Part shown: positions 16,466-24,638 of the stretch, one piece after another
Numbering within the stretch: position 1 is the stretch's first letter
Layout: each line of letters opens with the position of its first letter
Assembly (NCBI GenBank): GCA_045542075.1
Contig: JAZQKI010000046.1
Span: forward strand, 1 to 63,770
Source of the DNA: SVTX01 sp045542075
Lineage (GTDB): Bacteria; Bacillota; Clostridia; Oscillospirales; CAG-272
DNA: 63,770 bases
Reading direction: 5' to 3'
The notes under the pieces: generated by a model
Told to the model about the DNA's origin: nothing
Database searches by the model: none
Seen by the model: the letters and a program-made list of their open reading frames with translations, nothing else
Program-made: the position numbers and the translations under genes

Positions 16466-17308
16466 ATGAACAATTATAAAATATGTACACTGTATTCGGG
16501 CTCAAAGGGTAACTCTACCTATATTGAGCTCGGCGGCAAAAAAATACTTATAGACGCGGGCAAAAGCGCAAAGGCTCTGTGCGAGGCGCTCAAGTCAATA
16601 AATGTTGACCCCAAAACCCTCGACGCGATATTCGTCACACACGAGCACAGCGACCATATCTCCGCGCTGCAGACCTTCTCACACAAAAACTGCATACCCA
16701 TACATATAATGCTGAACTCGGCAAAAAAATTCCAGGGGCTTTGCGACGAAAAGCTCTGCTCTTGTTTGTATATTCACGATAAAAGCGATTATTCGGTTGA
16801 GCTTGACGGTGTGAAGATCACCGCCTTTCCCACCCCGCACGACAGCCGCGCGTCGGTTGGATACCGTCTTGAATTTGAGGACGTGTCCATCGGCTACGCC
16901 ACGGATATAGGCTACGTAACTGATGAGATACAAAACAGTCTTCTGAACTGTCAGTCCGTAGTGCTTGAGTCCAACCACGATACCGAAATGCTGCTTTTCG
17001 GCCCTTATCCCTTTGAGCTTAAGGAAAGAATAGCGTCAAGATACGGACACCTGTCAAATCGCGAGTGCGCGTCCTTTGCCGCTCAGCTTTGTCATAACGG
17101 AACGAGGAACATTCTCCTCGCCCATCTGTCTGAGGAAAACAACACCCCCGCTCTCGCATATAACGAGACCTTCTCCGCAATCGGAGACGCAAGCATAAAT
17201 CTGCGTGTGGCGTCTCAGTACAGCCCTACGTGGCTTGTCGGCGGCGGTGAGGCAGTCGAATACGAGGACGAATTTTTCAAGCTCTGGTGTAAAAAGGAGA
17301 GTGACTGA
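16466..17308 (+). CDS. walJ: Metallo-beta-lactamase-fold hydrolase (YycJ/WalJ type)
   Basis: The 280-residue protein has the zinc motif THEHSDH (about 57-63), an N-terminal LYSGSKGNSTYIELGGK motif and the later ESNHD motif, all characteristic of the YycJ/WalJ subfamily. Bacillus YycJ is a nuclease-like protein linked to mismatch repair and cell-wall regulation. Here it is not in the walRK locus but is translationally coupled to rlmH (one-base overlap); in many Firmicutes these two genes are neighbours. Confidence 0.87.
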   Translation: MNNYKICTLYSGSKGNSTYIELGGKKILIDAGKSAKALCEALKSINVDPKTLDAIFVTHEHSDHISALQTFSHKNCIPIHIMLNSAKKFQGLCDEKLCSCLYIHDKSDYSVELDGVKITAFPTPHDSRASVGYRLEFEDVSIGYATDIGYVTDEIQNSLLNCQSVVLESNHDTEMLLFGPYPFELKERIASRYGHLSNRECASFAAQLCHNGTRNILLAHLSEENNTPALAYNETFSAIGDASINLRVASQYSPTWLVGGGEAVEYEDEFFKLWCKKESD

Positions 17309-17787
17309 TGGCAACCATTAAATTTATAACTGTCGGAACTCTCAAGGAAAAATATCTGTGTGATGCTGTAGCCGAGTACGAAAAAAGGCTTTCGGGCTTT
17401 TGCAAGGTCGAAAATATCAACCTCAGAGAAGCAAAGCTCCCGCAAGAGCCGTCGCAGGGCGATATTAAAAAGGCACTTGATGAGGAAGCAAAAGTCATTC
17501 TCTCCCACATGAGCGAGCGAGCGTATAAGATAGCTCTCTGCGTGGAGGGCAAGCAGTTCTCATCTGAGGAGCTTGCGGATAAGCTCGAGCGCGCTTTTTC
17601 GGTGTCAAACGAGATATGCTTTGTTATTGGATCTTCACACGGACTCAGCGACACGGTAAAAAACGCCGCAGACCTGAGACTGTCGGTCTCAAAGCTCACG
17701 TTTCCCCATCAGCTTATGCGCGTGATCCTTTCGGAGAGTGTATATAGAGCTATGAACATAATCAAGGGAACGAAGTATCATAAATAA
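17308..17787 (+). CDS. rlmH: 23S rRNA pseudouridine-1915 N3-methyltransferase
   Basis: SPOUT methyltransferase of 159 residues, the usual size, acting on helix 69 of assembled ribosomes. The SAM-binding knot GSSHGLSD lies at about 110-117 and the C-terminal knot FPHQLMRVILSESVYRAM at about 131-148. The protein ends in the conserved TKYHK. The start codon overlaps the walJ stop, and a terminator follows the gene. Confidence 0.97.
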   Translation: MATIKFITVGTLKEKYLCDAVAEYEKRLSGFCKVENINLREAKLPQEPSQGDIKKALDEEAKVILSHMSERAYKIALCVEGKQFSSEELADKLERAFSVSNEICFVIGSSHGLSDTVKNAADLRLSVSKLTFPHQLMRVILSESVYRAMNIIKGTKYHK

Positions 17788-17796
17788 TTTCACAGC

Positions 17797-17826
17797 AAAA
17801 CGGCGCTTGATCGCGCCGTTTTCATT
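17797..17826 (+). terminator. Terminator of the galK-rlmH operon
   Basis: Stem AAAACGGCGC/GCGCCGTTTT (17797-17806, 17813-17822) followed by a T-rich stretch. Confidence 0.85.
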
Positions 17827-17871
17827 TTTTGTTTTTTTGCCTCATATAATTACAAAAAAAGGAGGCAAAAA

Positions 17872-18372
17872 ATGAAAAGAAATTTCCTGATTTTGATTCT
17901 TTGTATATCTATACTTTGCGTGTGTACCTGCTCCTGCTCACAACAGCCACCGTCGGTGCAAAGCATTCTATACCGCCTGATTGAAGCAGAGATAGACCTG
18001 CCGAGCGGGCAGGTCTATCTGTCAAGCTCGTCCGAGGGCGACGAGTCATACGTCTCGGACTCCCTGCTCTGCGCGCTCTACGGCGGTGGCAGTATGCCCA
18101 AGGAGTACGACGATTGGGTGGAGTTTGCAATATTCCTCTCAAGCTCGCACCCCTGCGAGTTTGCAGTCTTTCTGTGCGACAGTCCACAGTCGGCGCTTGA
18201 TACGTCAAAGGTACTCAGCTCCCGTCTGACCACCCTTAAAAATTTCTGGAGCGGTAGCGAGTATTCCTCCTATACAGACAATGCCGAGGTCATAATATCG
18301 GAAAATTTCTGTGTTCTCGTAGTCTCATCGGACACAACAGCCGCCATAAAAATTCTGAAATCCCTGCTATGA
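17872..18372 (+). CDS. Small lipoprotein, possibly DUF4358
   Basis: The 166-residue protein has a lipoprotein signal peptide (hydrophobic 5-18, then several cysteines in CVCTCSCSQQ; the lipidated Cys is ambiguous). The mature part alternates beta strands and helices, with EFAIFLSSSHPCEFAVFLC and a helix SALDTSKVLSSRL, reminiscent of DUF4358 lipoproteins of Clostridia, but the match is weak. Ribosome site AAAGGAGG. It converges with spoVAC, leaving only four bases between the stop codons. Confidence 0.6.
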   Translation: MKRNFLILILCISILCVCTCSCSQQPPSVQSILYRLIEAEIDLPSGQVYLSSSSEGDESYVSDSLLCALYGGGSMPKEYDDWVEFAIFLSSSHPCEFAVFLCDSPQSALDTSKVLSSRLTTLKNFWSGSEYSSYTDNAEVIISENFCVLVVSSDTTAAIKILKSLL

Positions 18373-18376
18373 ATGA

Positions 18377-18820
18377 TCAAAAAAGGCTCATTATATAGTA
18401 AATGATGCCCCACACAACCCCCGCAAGCGTACCGTAAAGCAAGACGGGACCAGCAACCGTGAATATCTTTGCGCCCACGCCGAGCACAAGCCCCTCGGAG
18501 CGAGAGTCAATAGCGCTTGACGCAACGGCATTGGCAAAGCCCGATATAGGCACGAGCGTTCCCGCTCCCGTGTGCTTGGCGATCTTCTCGAAAAGCCCGA
18601 GAGCCGTTAATAACACAGCCACGAATACAATTGTCACTGACGTCATAGTCAAGGCGTGCTTCTTGTCAAATCCAATGGCTGAAAACATCCATATAAGACA
18701 CTGCCCCAATCCACAGATAAGTCCGCCTGCGACAAACGCCCAAATGCAATTTTTCCATATCGGTGAGGAGCGCGCGTGCGCATCGGCAAATTTTTTATAA
18801 GTTTTTCTATCCATATTCAT
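18377..18820 (-). CDS. spoVAC: Stage V sporulation protein AC
   Basis: The 147-residue membrane protein matches SpoVAC, part of the channel that moves dipicolinic acid into spores and releases it on germination. Typical stretches are GGLICGLGQ (about 32-40), GAGTLVPISGFANA (about 85-98) and the last LGVGAKIFTVAGPVLLYG. Four to five hydrophobic helices. Bacillus and most Clostridia have spoVAC in an operon with spoVAD and spoVAE; here it stands alone. Good GGAGG site before the first ATG. Confidence 0.9.
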   Translation of the reverse strand: MNMDRKTYKKFADAHARSSPIWKNCIWAFVAGGLICGLGQCLIWMFSAIGFDKKHALTMTSVTIVFVAVLLTALGLFEKIAKHTGAGTLVPISGFANAVASSAIDSRSEGLVLGVGAKIFTVAGPVLLYGTLAGVVWGIIYYIMSLF

Positions 18821-18904
18821 AAAAATTTCCTCCGTAATATATGCTTTCTGACTTTAATTTTCCCTTAATTTACGGATTTGATACAGGCGACAGTTTTTGC
18901 CGCC

Positions 18905-18933
18905 TTGACAAAATTTCAAAAGAGTTATATAAT
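18905..18933 (+). promoter_or_regulatory. Sigma-A promoter of the coiled-coil gene
   Basis: TTGACA (18905-18910), 17-bp spacer, TATAAT (18928-18933); perfect consensus. Confidence 0.8.
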
Positions 18934-18972
18934 AGAAAACAGAGATAATAATTTTGAGAGGTTCAGGCATTT

Positions 18973-19365
18973 ATGAATTGGAACGACATAAAGAAAAATA
19001 TAAGCGAATTTACGGGCAAGGCGGTCCAGAAGACCGAGGAGCTTGCAAGTCTTGCCGAGATAAAGATAAAAATAGCGAAGCTTACGTCGGAAAAGGAAAA
19101 CGAATTTCTGAGGCTTGGTAAGCTGACCTACAAAAAGCTCTCGGCTGAGGATGAGACTCTCGGCGCAAAGCTCACGCAGAAAATATCCGAGATAGTGAAC
19201 AAAATATCCGAGCTTGAGGACAAGATAGATGCTCTGAACGTGGAGTACGAACAGACAAAACAGGAGGCAGAAGCTAAAAAGCAAGCCAAAAAATCAAAAG
19301 AGCATGAGTTCGGCGAGGACGAGATAAACACCGAGGTGCTTGATTCCTTTGCGGATAATGAATAA
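18973..19365 (+). CDS. Hypothetical coiled-coil protein
   Basis: The 130-residue protein is almost wholly helical, with heptad-like spacing across about 15-105 (for example KISEIVNKISELEDKIDAL) and an acidic end. No membrane segment and no catalytic motif. Similar small proteins, often annotated only as hypothetical, are widespread in Clostridia. Monocistronic with a perfect promoter, so probably well expressed. Confidence 0.65.
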   Translation: MNWNDIKKNISEFTGKAVQKTEELASLAEIKIKIAKLTSEKENEFLRLGKLTYKKLSAEDETLGAKLTQKISEIVNKISELEDKIDALNVEYEQTKQEAEAKKQAKKSKEHEFGEDEINTEVLDSFADNE

Positions 19366-19366
19366 T

Positions 19367-19398
19367 AAAAAAGCCTTCCCGATGGGAAGGCTTTTTTT
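19367..19398 (+). terminator. Bidirectional terminator
   Basis: AAAAAAGCCTTCCC and GGGAAGGCTTTTTT with loop GAT, between two convergent genes; it overlaps the stop codon of the minus-strand gene. Confidence 0.9.
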
Positions 19399-19843
19399 AC
19401 AGATGCTTCTTCATTATTTCAATATTCTTTTCCTCGAACTTGATAATATCCTTGGCTAGCTTCATCGCAGTCTCGGATACATCGGTGTTTTCGTAATCTC
19501 GGAGCACCTTGATCGTGTCTGTCATACCCATGGTTGAGCCCTCAACTATCATCTCTGCAAGATGCGAGGTGGTGGAGTCCATCATCGTGTTCATCTTCAT
19601 TCCCACGCTTGCCCACATTTTTGTCATTACGTTTTCTTCCTTGGGCTCACCGCCGACGGTCAGAAGTCTGTCACGCGCCTGCGCCGCGAATTTTTCGTAG
19701 CCGTCAAGCTGCGCGGTCATAAGAGTTTTGAACTCCTCGTCCTTTGCCGCGGGCATGAGATTTACCATGGAATCCGATCCCATTTTCATATTTTTGTATA
19801 TCTTTTCAAGCATTTCCGCTTCTCTGGTTTTTGTCTGTTGCAT
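19397..19843 (-). CDS. Ferritin-like helical protein (DUF2383-like, tentative)
   Basis: The 148-residue protein starts at MQQTKTREAEML behind a GGAGG site. It is made of four amphipathic helices with methionine-rich segments (KMWASVGMKMNTMMDS, then a lysine-rich end), similar to the four-helix DUF2383/DUF892-type proteins. The metal ligands of ferritins were not identified, so iron binding is uncertain. Such proteins are often made in stress or sporulation. Confidence 0.55.
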   Translation of the reverse strand: MQQTKTREAEMLEKIYKNMKMGSDSMVNLMPAAKDEEFKTLMTAQLDGYEKFAAQARDRLLTVGGEPKEENVMTKMWASVGMKMNTMMDSTTSHLAEMIVEGSTMGMTDTIKVLRDYENTDVSETAMKLAKDIIKFEEKNIEIMKKHL

Positions 19844-19941
19844 AATAACCTCCGATTTTGTTTTGCAATAAGTATTTTTTGCGGTTTTAGGAAGATTATA
19901 CGTAAAAAACAAAAAAACGAAAAGATTTTAATGCGACAAGA

Positions 19942-19978
19942 TAATCAAATACCCGTGTGCAAAAATGGTATTTGATTA
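19942..19978. repeat. Perfect 12-bp inverted repeat
   Basis: TAATCAAATACC (19942-19953) and GGTATTTGATTA (19967-19978) with a 13-nt spacer, upstream of the ferritin-like gene. It has no T run. It may be an operator or a remnant of a small mobile repeat. Confidence 0.6.
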
Positions 19979-20016
19979 CCCGCATCATAGCCTTCCCCTT
20001 GAGGGAAAGGCTAAAT

Positions 20017-20048
20017 AAAAAGGAGAACCTCGACGGCTCTCCTTTTTT
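20017..20048 (-). terminator. Terminator region after dnaI
   Basis: AAAAAGGAGA and TCTCCTTTTT pair, with A or T runs on both sides. A second hairpin, AGCCTT..AAGGCT (19989-20012), lies next to it. They end the rex-side minus-strand operon. Confidence 0.75.
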
Positions 20049-20070
20049 GTTTCCATCAAATTTTGCAAAA

Positions 20071-21039
20071 TTATTTTCTCAACTTCTGCGATCTTATATC
20101 CGTGCCGCAGAACGGAAGAACTATGTATTCACCAAGCACGCGGCTTGTAATTCTGTCCCAATATCTCTTGCGGAACTCGTCCTGCGAGAGATTCGTGCTG
20201 ATTATCGTGGGCTTTTTGGAATTAAGTCTTGAATTTATAATATCGTAAAGGCAGGACGTTGTAAACTGATTTGTAACCTCTGTTCCAAGGTCGTCGATGA
20301 TAAGCAGGTCACAGTCAAAATATCTGTTTATATTGCCGTCGGCAGAGGCAGACGCGCTGTTGCCAAAGCGACGCACCTCAAAATCCGCAAAGAGCGAGAG
20401 CGCGCTTGCATAATAAACGTCGTGTCCCTTTTCTATTACCTTACCCGCGACAGCGCTTGAAAGGTGCGTTTTCCCAAGTCCCGTACCGCCAAACATAGCA
20501 ATGTTGCCTGATGTCTCAGGTGCGAAATTCTCGGCATACTTTGCGAGAAGCGCGTAAATTGCGCTCATTGTGGAGTATACCTTTTCGCTCTGCTTGTAAT
20601 AGTCAAGCGAAAAGTTCTCAAAGCTCTGACGCGCTATAAGGTCTGCCATACCCGACGATGCAATTCCTGCCTCAACGAGTTTTTTTCTCATACACGAGCA
20701 CATTTTATTGTCCACAGCTCCCGTGTCCGAGCAGAGCTTACACTCGTACTGTATCTCGGTATAATCCGCGGGATAGCCCGCCGTCTGAAGTATCTGCCCT
20801 CTTTTTTCAAGAAGCGCACTATTCTTTTGCTTGATGCTATCTATCTCTCCGTTGCGTCCGCTTATCGCCGCCTGAAGAATCTCAAGACCAACGCTTGAAA
20901 GCTCGCGGTCGATCTTGGCTATCTCGGGGAGCTCGGCGTGTATCTGTGCGCGGCGAAGGTTTGCCGCATCTCTCGCTTTGAGATACTTGCCGTCGTATTC
21001 CTCTTTTATTCTTTTGTAATTTTCTCTGTTAAAGCTCAT
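20071..21039 (-). CDS. dnaI: DnaI/DnaC-like helicase loader
   Basis: AAA+ ATPase of 322 residues that loads the replicative helicase onto DNA. The N-terminal part has a coiled region and a zinc-binding stretch CKLCSDTG followed by CSC. The Walker A motif GGTGLGKT is at about 184-191 and Walker B LLIIDDLG at about 248-255; the sensor region ISTNLSQDEF follows. Its start overlaps the dnaD stop by four bases. The dnaD-dnaI order is as in many Clostridia, whose primosome needs DnaD and DnaI. Confidence 0.9.
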   Translation of the reverse strand: MSFNRENYKRIKEEYDGKYLKARDAANLRRAQIHAELPEIAKIDRELSSVGLEILQAAISGRNGEIDSIKQKNSALLEKRGQILQTAGYPADYTEIQYECKLCSDTGAVDNKMCSCMRKKLVEAGIASSGMADLIARQSFENFSLDYYKQSEKVYSTMSAIYALLAKYAENFAPETSGNIAMFGGTGLGKTHLSSAVAGKVIEKGHDVYYASALSLFADFEVRRFGNSASASADGNINRYFDCDLLIIDDLGTEVTNQFTTSCLYDIINSRLNSKKPTIISTNLSQDEFRKRYWDRITSRVLGEYIVLPFCGTDIRSQKLRK

Positions 21040-22037
21040 TTTTCCTCTCCCCCGAGGCTACGGCGTATCGCCGCCTCGAAAAATTCGTCAGTATCAAAGC
21101 TGGAGTTTTGGTTTTCGCTCTCACCCTTGGACTTGGATGATTTTTTTGTCTTTTTCTGCGCCTTTTCCGCCTCGAATCTCTCGGCAGACGCGTCTATCTG
21201 CTCAAGCGTGCGTATGCCCTCGGCGTTCCATCTCTCAAGCACCGAGTTTGCGTAATGAAGCGACGCGCCGCCCGTGGCATCAACCGTCGTCTCGTACGCC
21301 TTCTCTATTATCTCAAAGGAAAATCCCCAGTCGTTTATCCAGGCGGATATTTCCTTTTTTTCCTTTGTCGTCAATGCTCTACCGCCAATACCGAACAGAG
21401 TGCGTATCTTTCCCTCGACCGACGCGACGTTTTCCCTGCGCTGAAGCTCTGCCGAGAGCGCCTCGACTGTTGTAATACCGCTGTCGTAAAAGCCAAACGC
21501 AGTCTTTTCCGCATAGTGCAGAGTCTTTTTGCCGTGAGAGACGCAATAGGTCAGAAGCAGCATTATGTAATCGCAGGTAAGATCAAGATAATCCACAAGT
21601 CCTATAAGCACGTTGACCTCGTGGATATTGAACATTTTACCCATTATCCGCTGGCACTCGTCGATAAGGGAGGAAAGCTCCGTATTTCTTTCAAGAATGT
21701 TTGCTATCTCATCCGACGTATATTCGGGAAGCGCCTCCGCGCGGGCTATCTTTTTGGTCTTTTGTGTCTGCGGCTCGGGGGATTTCTGTACCTTTTCTGA
21801 CGATTTGGGCATTTCGCACTCAATAACACCCGATCCGCGCCAATATGACAAGGATGAAAGGACACTGCCCTCATCTGCCCCCGCAAAGTCGCAAAGCTCG
21901 CCGATCTCGACAGCTCCGCCCTTGGCACATACAAGCCAAAGCACCTTGAGGTCGCACAGTGACGCGCGCTTTACCTGCTCGGCGCAGGACGTGGGAAACA
22001 CACCCGCTCCAACTCCGTAATTTATTTTAATAAGCAT
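21036..22037 (-). CDS. DnaD-domain primosome protein
   Basis: The 333-residue protein has an N-terminal winged-helix part (LCDLKVLWLVC near residue 27) and two C-terminal DnaD/DnaB-like helical domains with the characteristic LIDYL/YIMLLL pattern and the tail LERWNAEGIRTLEQIDA (the YxxxIxxxW region). It helps to open or restart replication forks before DnaI loads the helicase. Coupled to dnaI; about 20 bp after rex. Confidence 0.87.
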   Translation of the reverse strand: MLIKINYGVGAGVFPTSCAEQVKRASLCDLKVLWLVCAKGGAVEIGELCDFAGADEGSVLSSLSYWRGSGVIECEMPKSSEKVQKSPEPQTQKTKKIARAEALPEYTSDEIANILERNTELSSLIDECQRIMGKMFNIHEVNVLIGLVDYLDLTCDYIMLLLTYCVSHGKKTLHYAEKTAFGFYDSGITTVEALSAELQRRENVASVEGKIRTLFGIGGRALTTKEKKEISAWINDWGFSFEIIEKAYETTVDATGGASLHYANSVLERWNAEGIRTLEQIDASAERFEAEKAQKKTKKSSKSKGESENQNSSFDTDEFFEAAIRRSLGGEEK

Positions 22038-22057
22038 ATTTTCTCCGATATAAATTT

Positions 22058-22765
22058 TTATTCTTCTGTTTCCCCGTCGCGCTTTTCAAGGCTGCGGCAT
22101 ATCTCGTAGTTGAGTATCATCAACGAGTCTCCAAGATGCACGTTCTCTATTACAACGTCACTCTCCGGATAGTCAAGCTCAACACCCATATAGTTCCAAA
22201 GTCCCTTGACTCCGCAAGCGACAAGTCTGTCGGACACGGGCTTTATCTGCTCCTTGGGGAGGGTAAGCACCGCTATATCCACTACATTCTCCTCGCAGAA
22301 TCTTTCAAGCTCGTCAATATCATAAACACGGACGCCCGCAACGCTCTTGCCGACAAGGCCCTCGCCCGAGTCGAACATTCCAATAATATCAACCCCGCGC
22401 TTTTCAAACATTGAAAGGTTTACAAGAGCGCGTCCAAGATCGCCCGCGCCCATAATGACCGCGTGAAAGCCCGCGCCAACACCGAGTATCTCGCTTATCT
22501 TTGCGAAAAGGTAATTTACGTTATATCCGTATCCGTGCTGACCGAAGCCGCCAAAGCAGTTAAGGTCCTGTCTTATCTGGGATGCGGTAACGTCCATCAT
22601 GCTCGCGAGCTCGCCCGAGCTTATTCTCATTCTGCCGTGTGTGATAAGCTCACGCAGATATCTGTAATATCTCGGCAGACGGCGAATTACCGCGGGAGAG
22701 ATGTTTGGCTTGAAGCCGTCGTCAGTCCTTCCCTGAAGCTCCCTGTTATCAAAATTATCGCTCAT
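22058..22765 (-). CDS. rex: Redox-sensing transcriptional repressor Rex
   Basis: The 235-residue protein starts at MSDNFDNREL behind AAAGGAG; the frame further upstream is leader. It has an N-terminal winged helix (PAVIRRLPRYYRYLREL) and a Rossmann domain with GAGDLGRAL. Rex senses the NADH/NAD ratio and represses fermentation and respiration genes. A clear Rex operator (TTGTGAA..TTCACAA type) was not found upstream. The start of the short frame beyond it lies in the DnaA-box cluster. Confidence 0.95.
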   Translation of the reverse strand: MSDNFDNRELQGRTDDGFKPNISPAVIRRLPRYYRYLRELITHGRMRISSGELASMMDVTASQIRQDLNCFGGFGQHGYGYNVNYLFAKISEILGVGAGFHAVIMGAGDLGRALVNLSMFEKRGVDIIGMFDSGEGLVGKSVAGVRVYDIDELERFCEENVVDIAVLTLPKEQIKPVSDRLVACGVKGLWNYMGVELDYPESDVVIENVHLGDSLMILNYEICRSLEKRDGETEE

Positions 22766-22880
22766 AATAAGCTCTCCTTTTAGTTTGTAAATTCTTTGCC
22801 AAAATCTCAAATTTGTGCATTTTTACATCTTGACAAGGTGACTTTTTCAAAAAATAAACTTTTCGTAAATCTTTTGAATT

Positions 22881-23059
22881 TGTGGAAAAAAAGTTTTCCA
22901 CAGCCATAAAGTTATCCACAGTTTCCACAGACTTATCCACAGAAATCCTTGCCAATCAAGGCTATTTGTGACTTAATACGGTTTTTTTCGACATTTCGCG
23001 GAGAATTTTCTCTGTATTTTTCCGAGTTTTCCACAGTTTGTTGAAAAGTCGGTGGAAAA
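22881..23059. promoter_or_regulatory. DnaA-box cluster between tsaD and rex
   Basis: Two perfect DnaA boxes TTATCCACA (22912-22920 and 22933-22941) and near matches TTTTCCACA at 22894-22902 and 23027-23035, GTTTCCACA at 22921-22929, reverse TGTGGAAAA at 22881-22889 and a GGTGGAAAA-like site near 23051. All lie within about 180 bp of very AT-rich DNA. Read as a DnaA-binding regulatory cluster, not an origin: no dnaA or dnaN is adjacent and gene direction does not switch here. Confidence 0.75.
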
Positions 23060-23136
23060 CCTTTGTTCGATGAATTTTTCTCCCCGCGTAAATTTTTTTG
23101 TGTAAAATAATGAATTTGTAAAATTTCGGAATGTCT

Positions 23137-24138
23137 TCAGTCGCATGCTGAAGCGTTTGTAGACGTATCGGCAAAATTGCCCTTCTGATACTCAAAATAT
23201 CCCGATGCCGCTATCATAGCGCCGTTGTCACCGCAAAGAGATATGGGGGGGACAACAAATTCCGCGCCGTGCTTATTGCACATTTTCTCAAGAGCGGCAC
23301 GAAGATGCGAGTTTGCCGCAACACCGCCCGAAAGCACGAGGGTATTAAGTCCCGTTTGCCTCAACGCTCCCTCCGCCTGCTTTACTATAGCTGTCACTAT
23401 CGCGTCGGTATAGGACGCCGCAAGATCCGCGGTATTTATTTCATCGCCCTTCTGCTTGCTCGAATTGATGTAATTCAGTGCAGCAGTTTTAATTCCGCTG
23501 AACGAAAAGTCAAGACTGTCGCGAAGAGCGGGCGACGGAAGCTTAACAGCGGTCTTATCCCCCGTATGCGCGAGCTTGTCAAGCGCCGCTCCCCCCGGGT
23601 AAGGCATACCGATAACTCGTCCGATCTTGTCAAACGCCTCACCTGCCGCGTCGTCACGCGTTCCGCCTATCTCGCGAAATTCATTATATCCCTCGCACAC
23701 GTAAAGACAGGTATGACCGCCCGATACGACCACCGACAAAAACGGAGGCTTGAGGTCGGTATGCGACAGATACGCGGCGGATATATGCCCGTGAATATGG
23801 TTTACCGATACAAGCGGAATATTGTTCGCAAAAGCCAGGGACTTTGCAAAATTCACCCCCACAAGCAGCGCACCGATAAGCCCGGGGTGTGTGGTGACTG
23901 CCACGCATCCCACATCCGACAAGGTTATCCCCGCCGTCTCAAGAGCCTCCTTTGTTATTGAGGACACAGCCTCAATATGCGCTCTGCTCGCTATCTCGGG
24001 AACCACACCGCCGTAAAGACGGTGAGTCTCTATCTGCGAGGCAACTATATTAGATCTGATCTCAAGAATTCCGTCGTGCGCCTCGATTATTGCCGCGCTG
24101 GTCTCGTCGCACGAGGATTCCATTCCAAGTATATACAT
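23137..24138 (-). CDS. tsaD: tRNA threonylcarbamoyladenosine transferase TsaD
   Basis: Kae1/TsaD-family protein of 333 residues that, with TsaB and TsaE, transfers threonylcarbamoyl to tRNA position 37. It starts at MYILGMESSCDETSAA, the classic N-terminus; the metal-binding NHIHGHISAAY motif is near residue 110, and the ATP-binding GGVAANSHLR follows near 262. tsaB is not adjacent. Followed by the DnaA-box cluster. Confidence 0.96.
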   Translation of the reverse strand: MYILGMESSCDETSAAIIEAHDGILEIRSNIVASQIETHRLYGGVVPEIASRAHIEAVSSITKEALETAGITLSDVGCVAVTTHPGLIGALLVGVNFAKSLAFANNIPLVSVNHIHGHISAAYLSHTDLKPPFLSVVVSGGHTCLYVCEGYNEFREIGGTRDDAAGEAFDKIGRVIGMPYPGGAALDKLAHTGDKTAVKLPSPALRDSLDFSFSGIKTAALNYINSSKQKGDEINTADLAASYTDAIVTAIVKQAEGALRQTGLNTLVLSGGVAANSHLRAALEKMCNKHGAEFVVPPISLCGDNGAMIAASGYFEYQKGNFADTSTNASACD

Positions 24139-24154
24139 TGAAGATTTTCCTTTT

Positions 24155-24622
24155 TTACTTAATTTTACAGGACATAAGCACCGCGCTCTCCGTGGGCTTG
24201 GTGTAAAAATCCTTGCGCTTTCCGTCAACCTTAAAGCCACAGGAGGTATAAAGCCTTATCGCCGCCGTATTCGACTCTCTGACCTCAAGAGTTATCACGT
24301 CAAGACGGTTGTTTTTTGCATGTTTTTTGAGCGACTCGACCACAGCCTCGCCATAGCCCTGCCTGCGATAGTCGGGGTGAGTGGCGATATTTGTTATCTG
24401 CCCCTCGTCTACAACGCAAAGCATACCGCCGTAAGCTACGATCCTGCCATCCTTATGGCAGACCATGCCCATGCCTATTCCCTCTTTTGTGAGAAGCTCA
24501 AGGCTGTTTTTTGACCACGCCTGCGCGCCAAAGCAGAGCTTTTCTATCTCTGCCACTCCCTCCAGATGCTCCGCATTAAGTCTTTCGGGATATATTCTTG
24601 CTCTTTTATTTTCCGTACTCAT
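24155..24622 (-). CDS. rimI: Ribosomal-protein-alanine N-acetyltransferase RimI
   Basis: GNAT acetyltransferase of 155 residues with the acetyl-CoA loop RRQGYGEA and the preceding beta strand ITNIATHPDY. RimI acetylates the N-terminus of ribosomal protein S18. It forms a unit with tsaD (16 bp apart), a standard pair. Substrate assignment rests on context. Confidence 0.88.
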   Translation of the reverse strand: MSTENKRARIYPERLNAEHLEGVAEIEKLCFGAQAWSKNSLELLTKEGIGMGMVCHKDGRIVAYGGMLCVVDEGQITNIATHPDYRRQGYGEAVVESLKKHAKNNRLDVITLEVRESNTAAIRLYTSCGFKVDGKRKDFYTKPTESAVLMSCKIK

Positions 24623-24638
24623 CTGCTTCTACCTTTTA

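Noticed and set aside
22766..23136. Chromosomal origin of replication
   Set aside because: DnaA boxes are present, but dnaA, dnaN and a change in gene direction are all missing; a regulatory cluster is the better reading.
24139..24240. Longer N-terminus of TsaD
   Set aside because: It overlaps rimI, and TsaD proteins begin within a few residues of the GMESSCDET motif.
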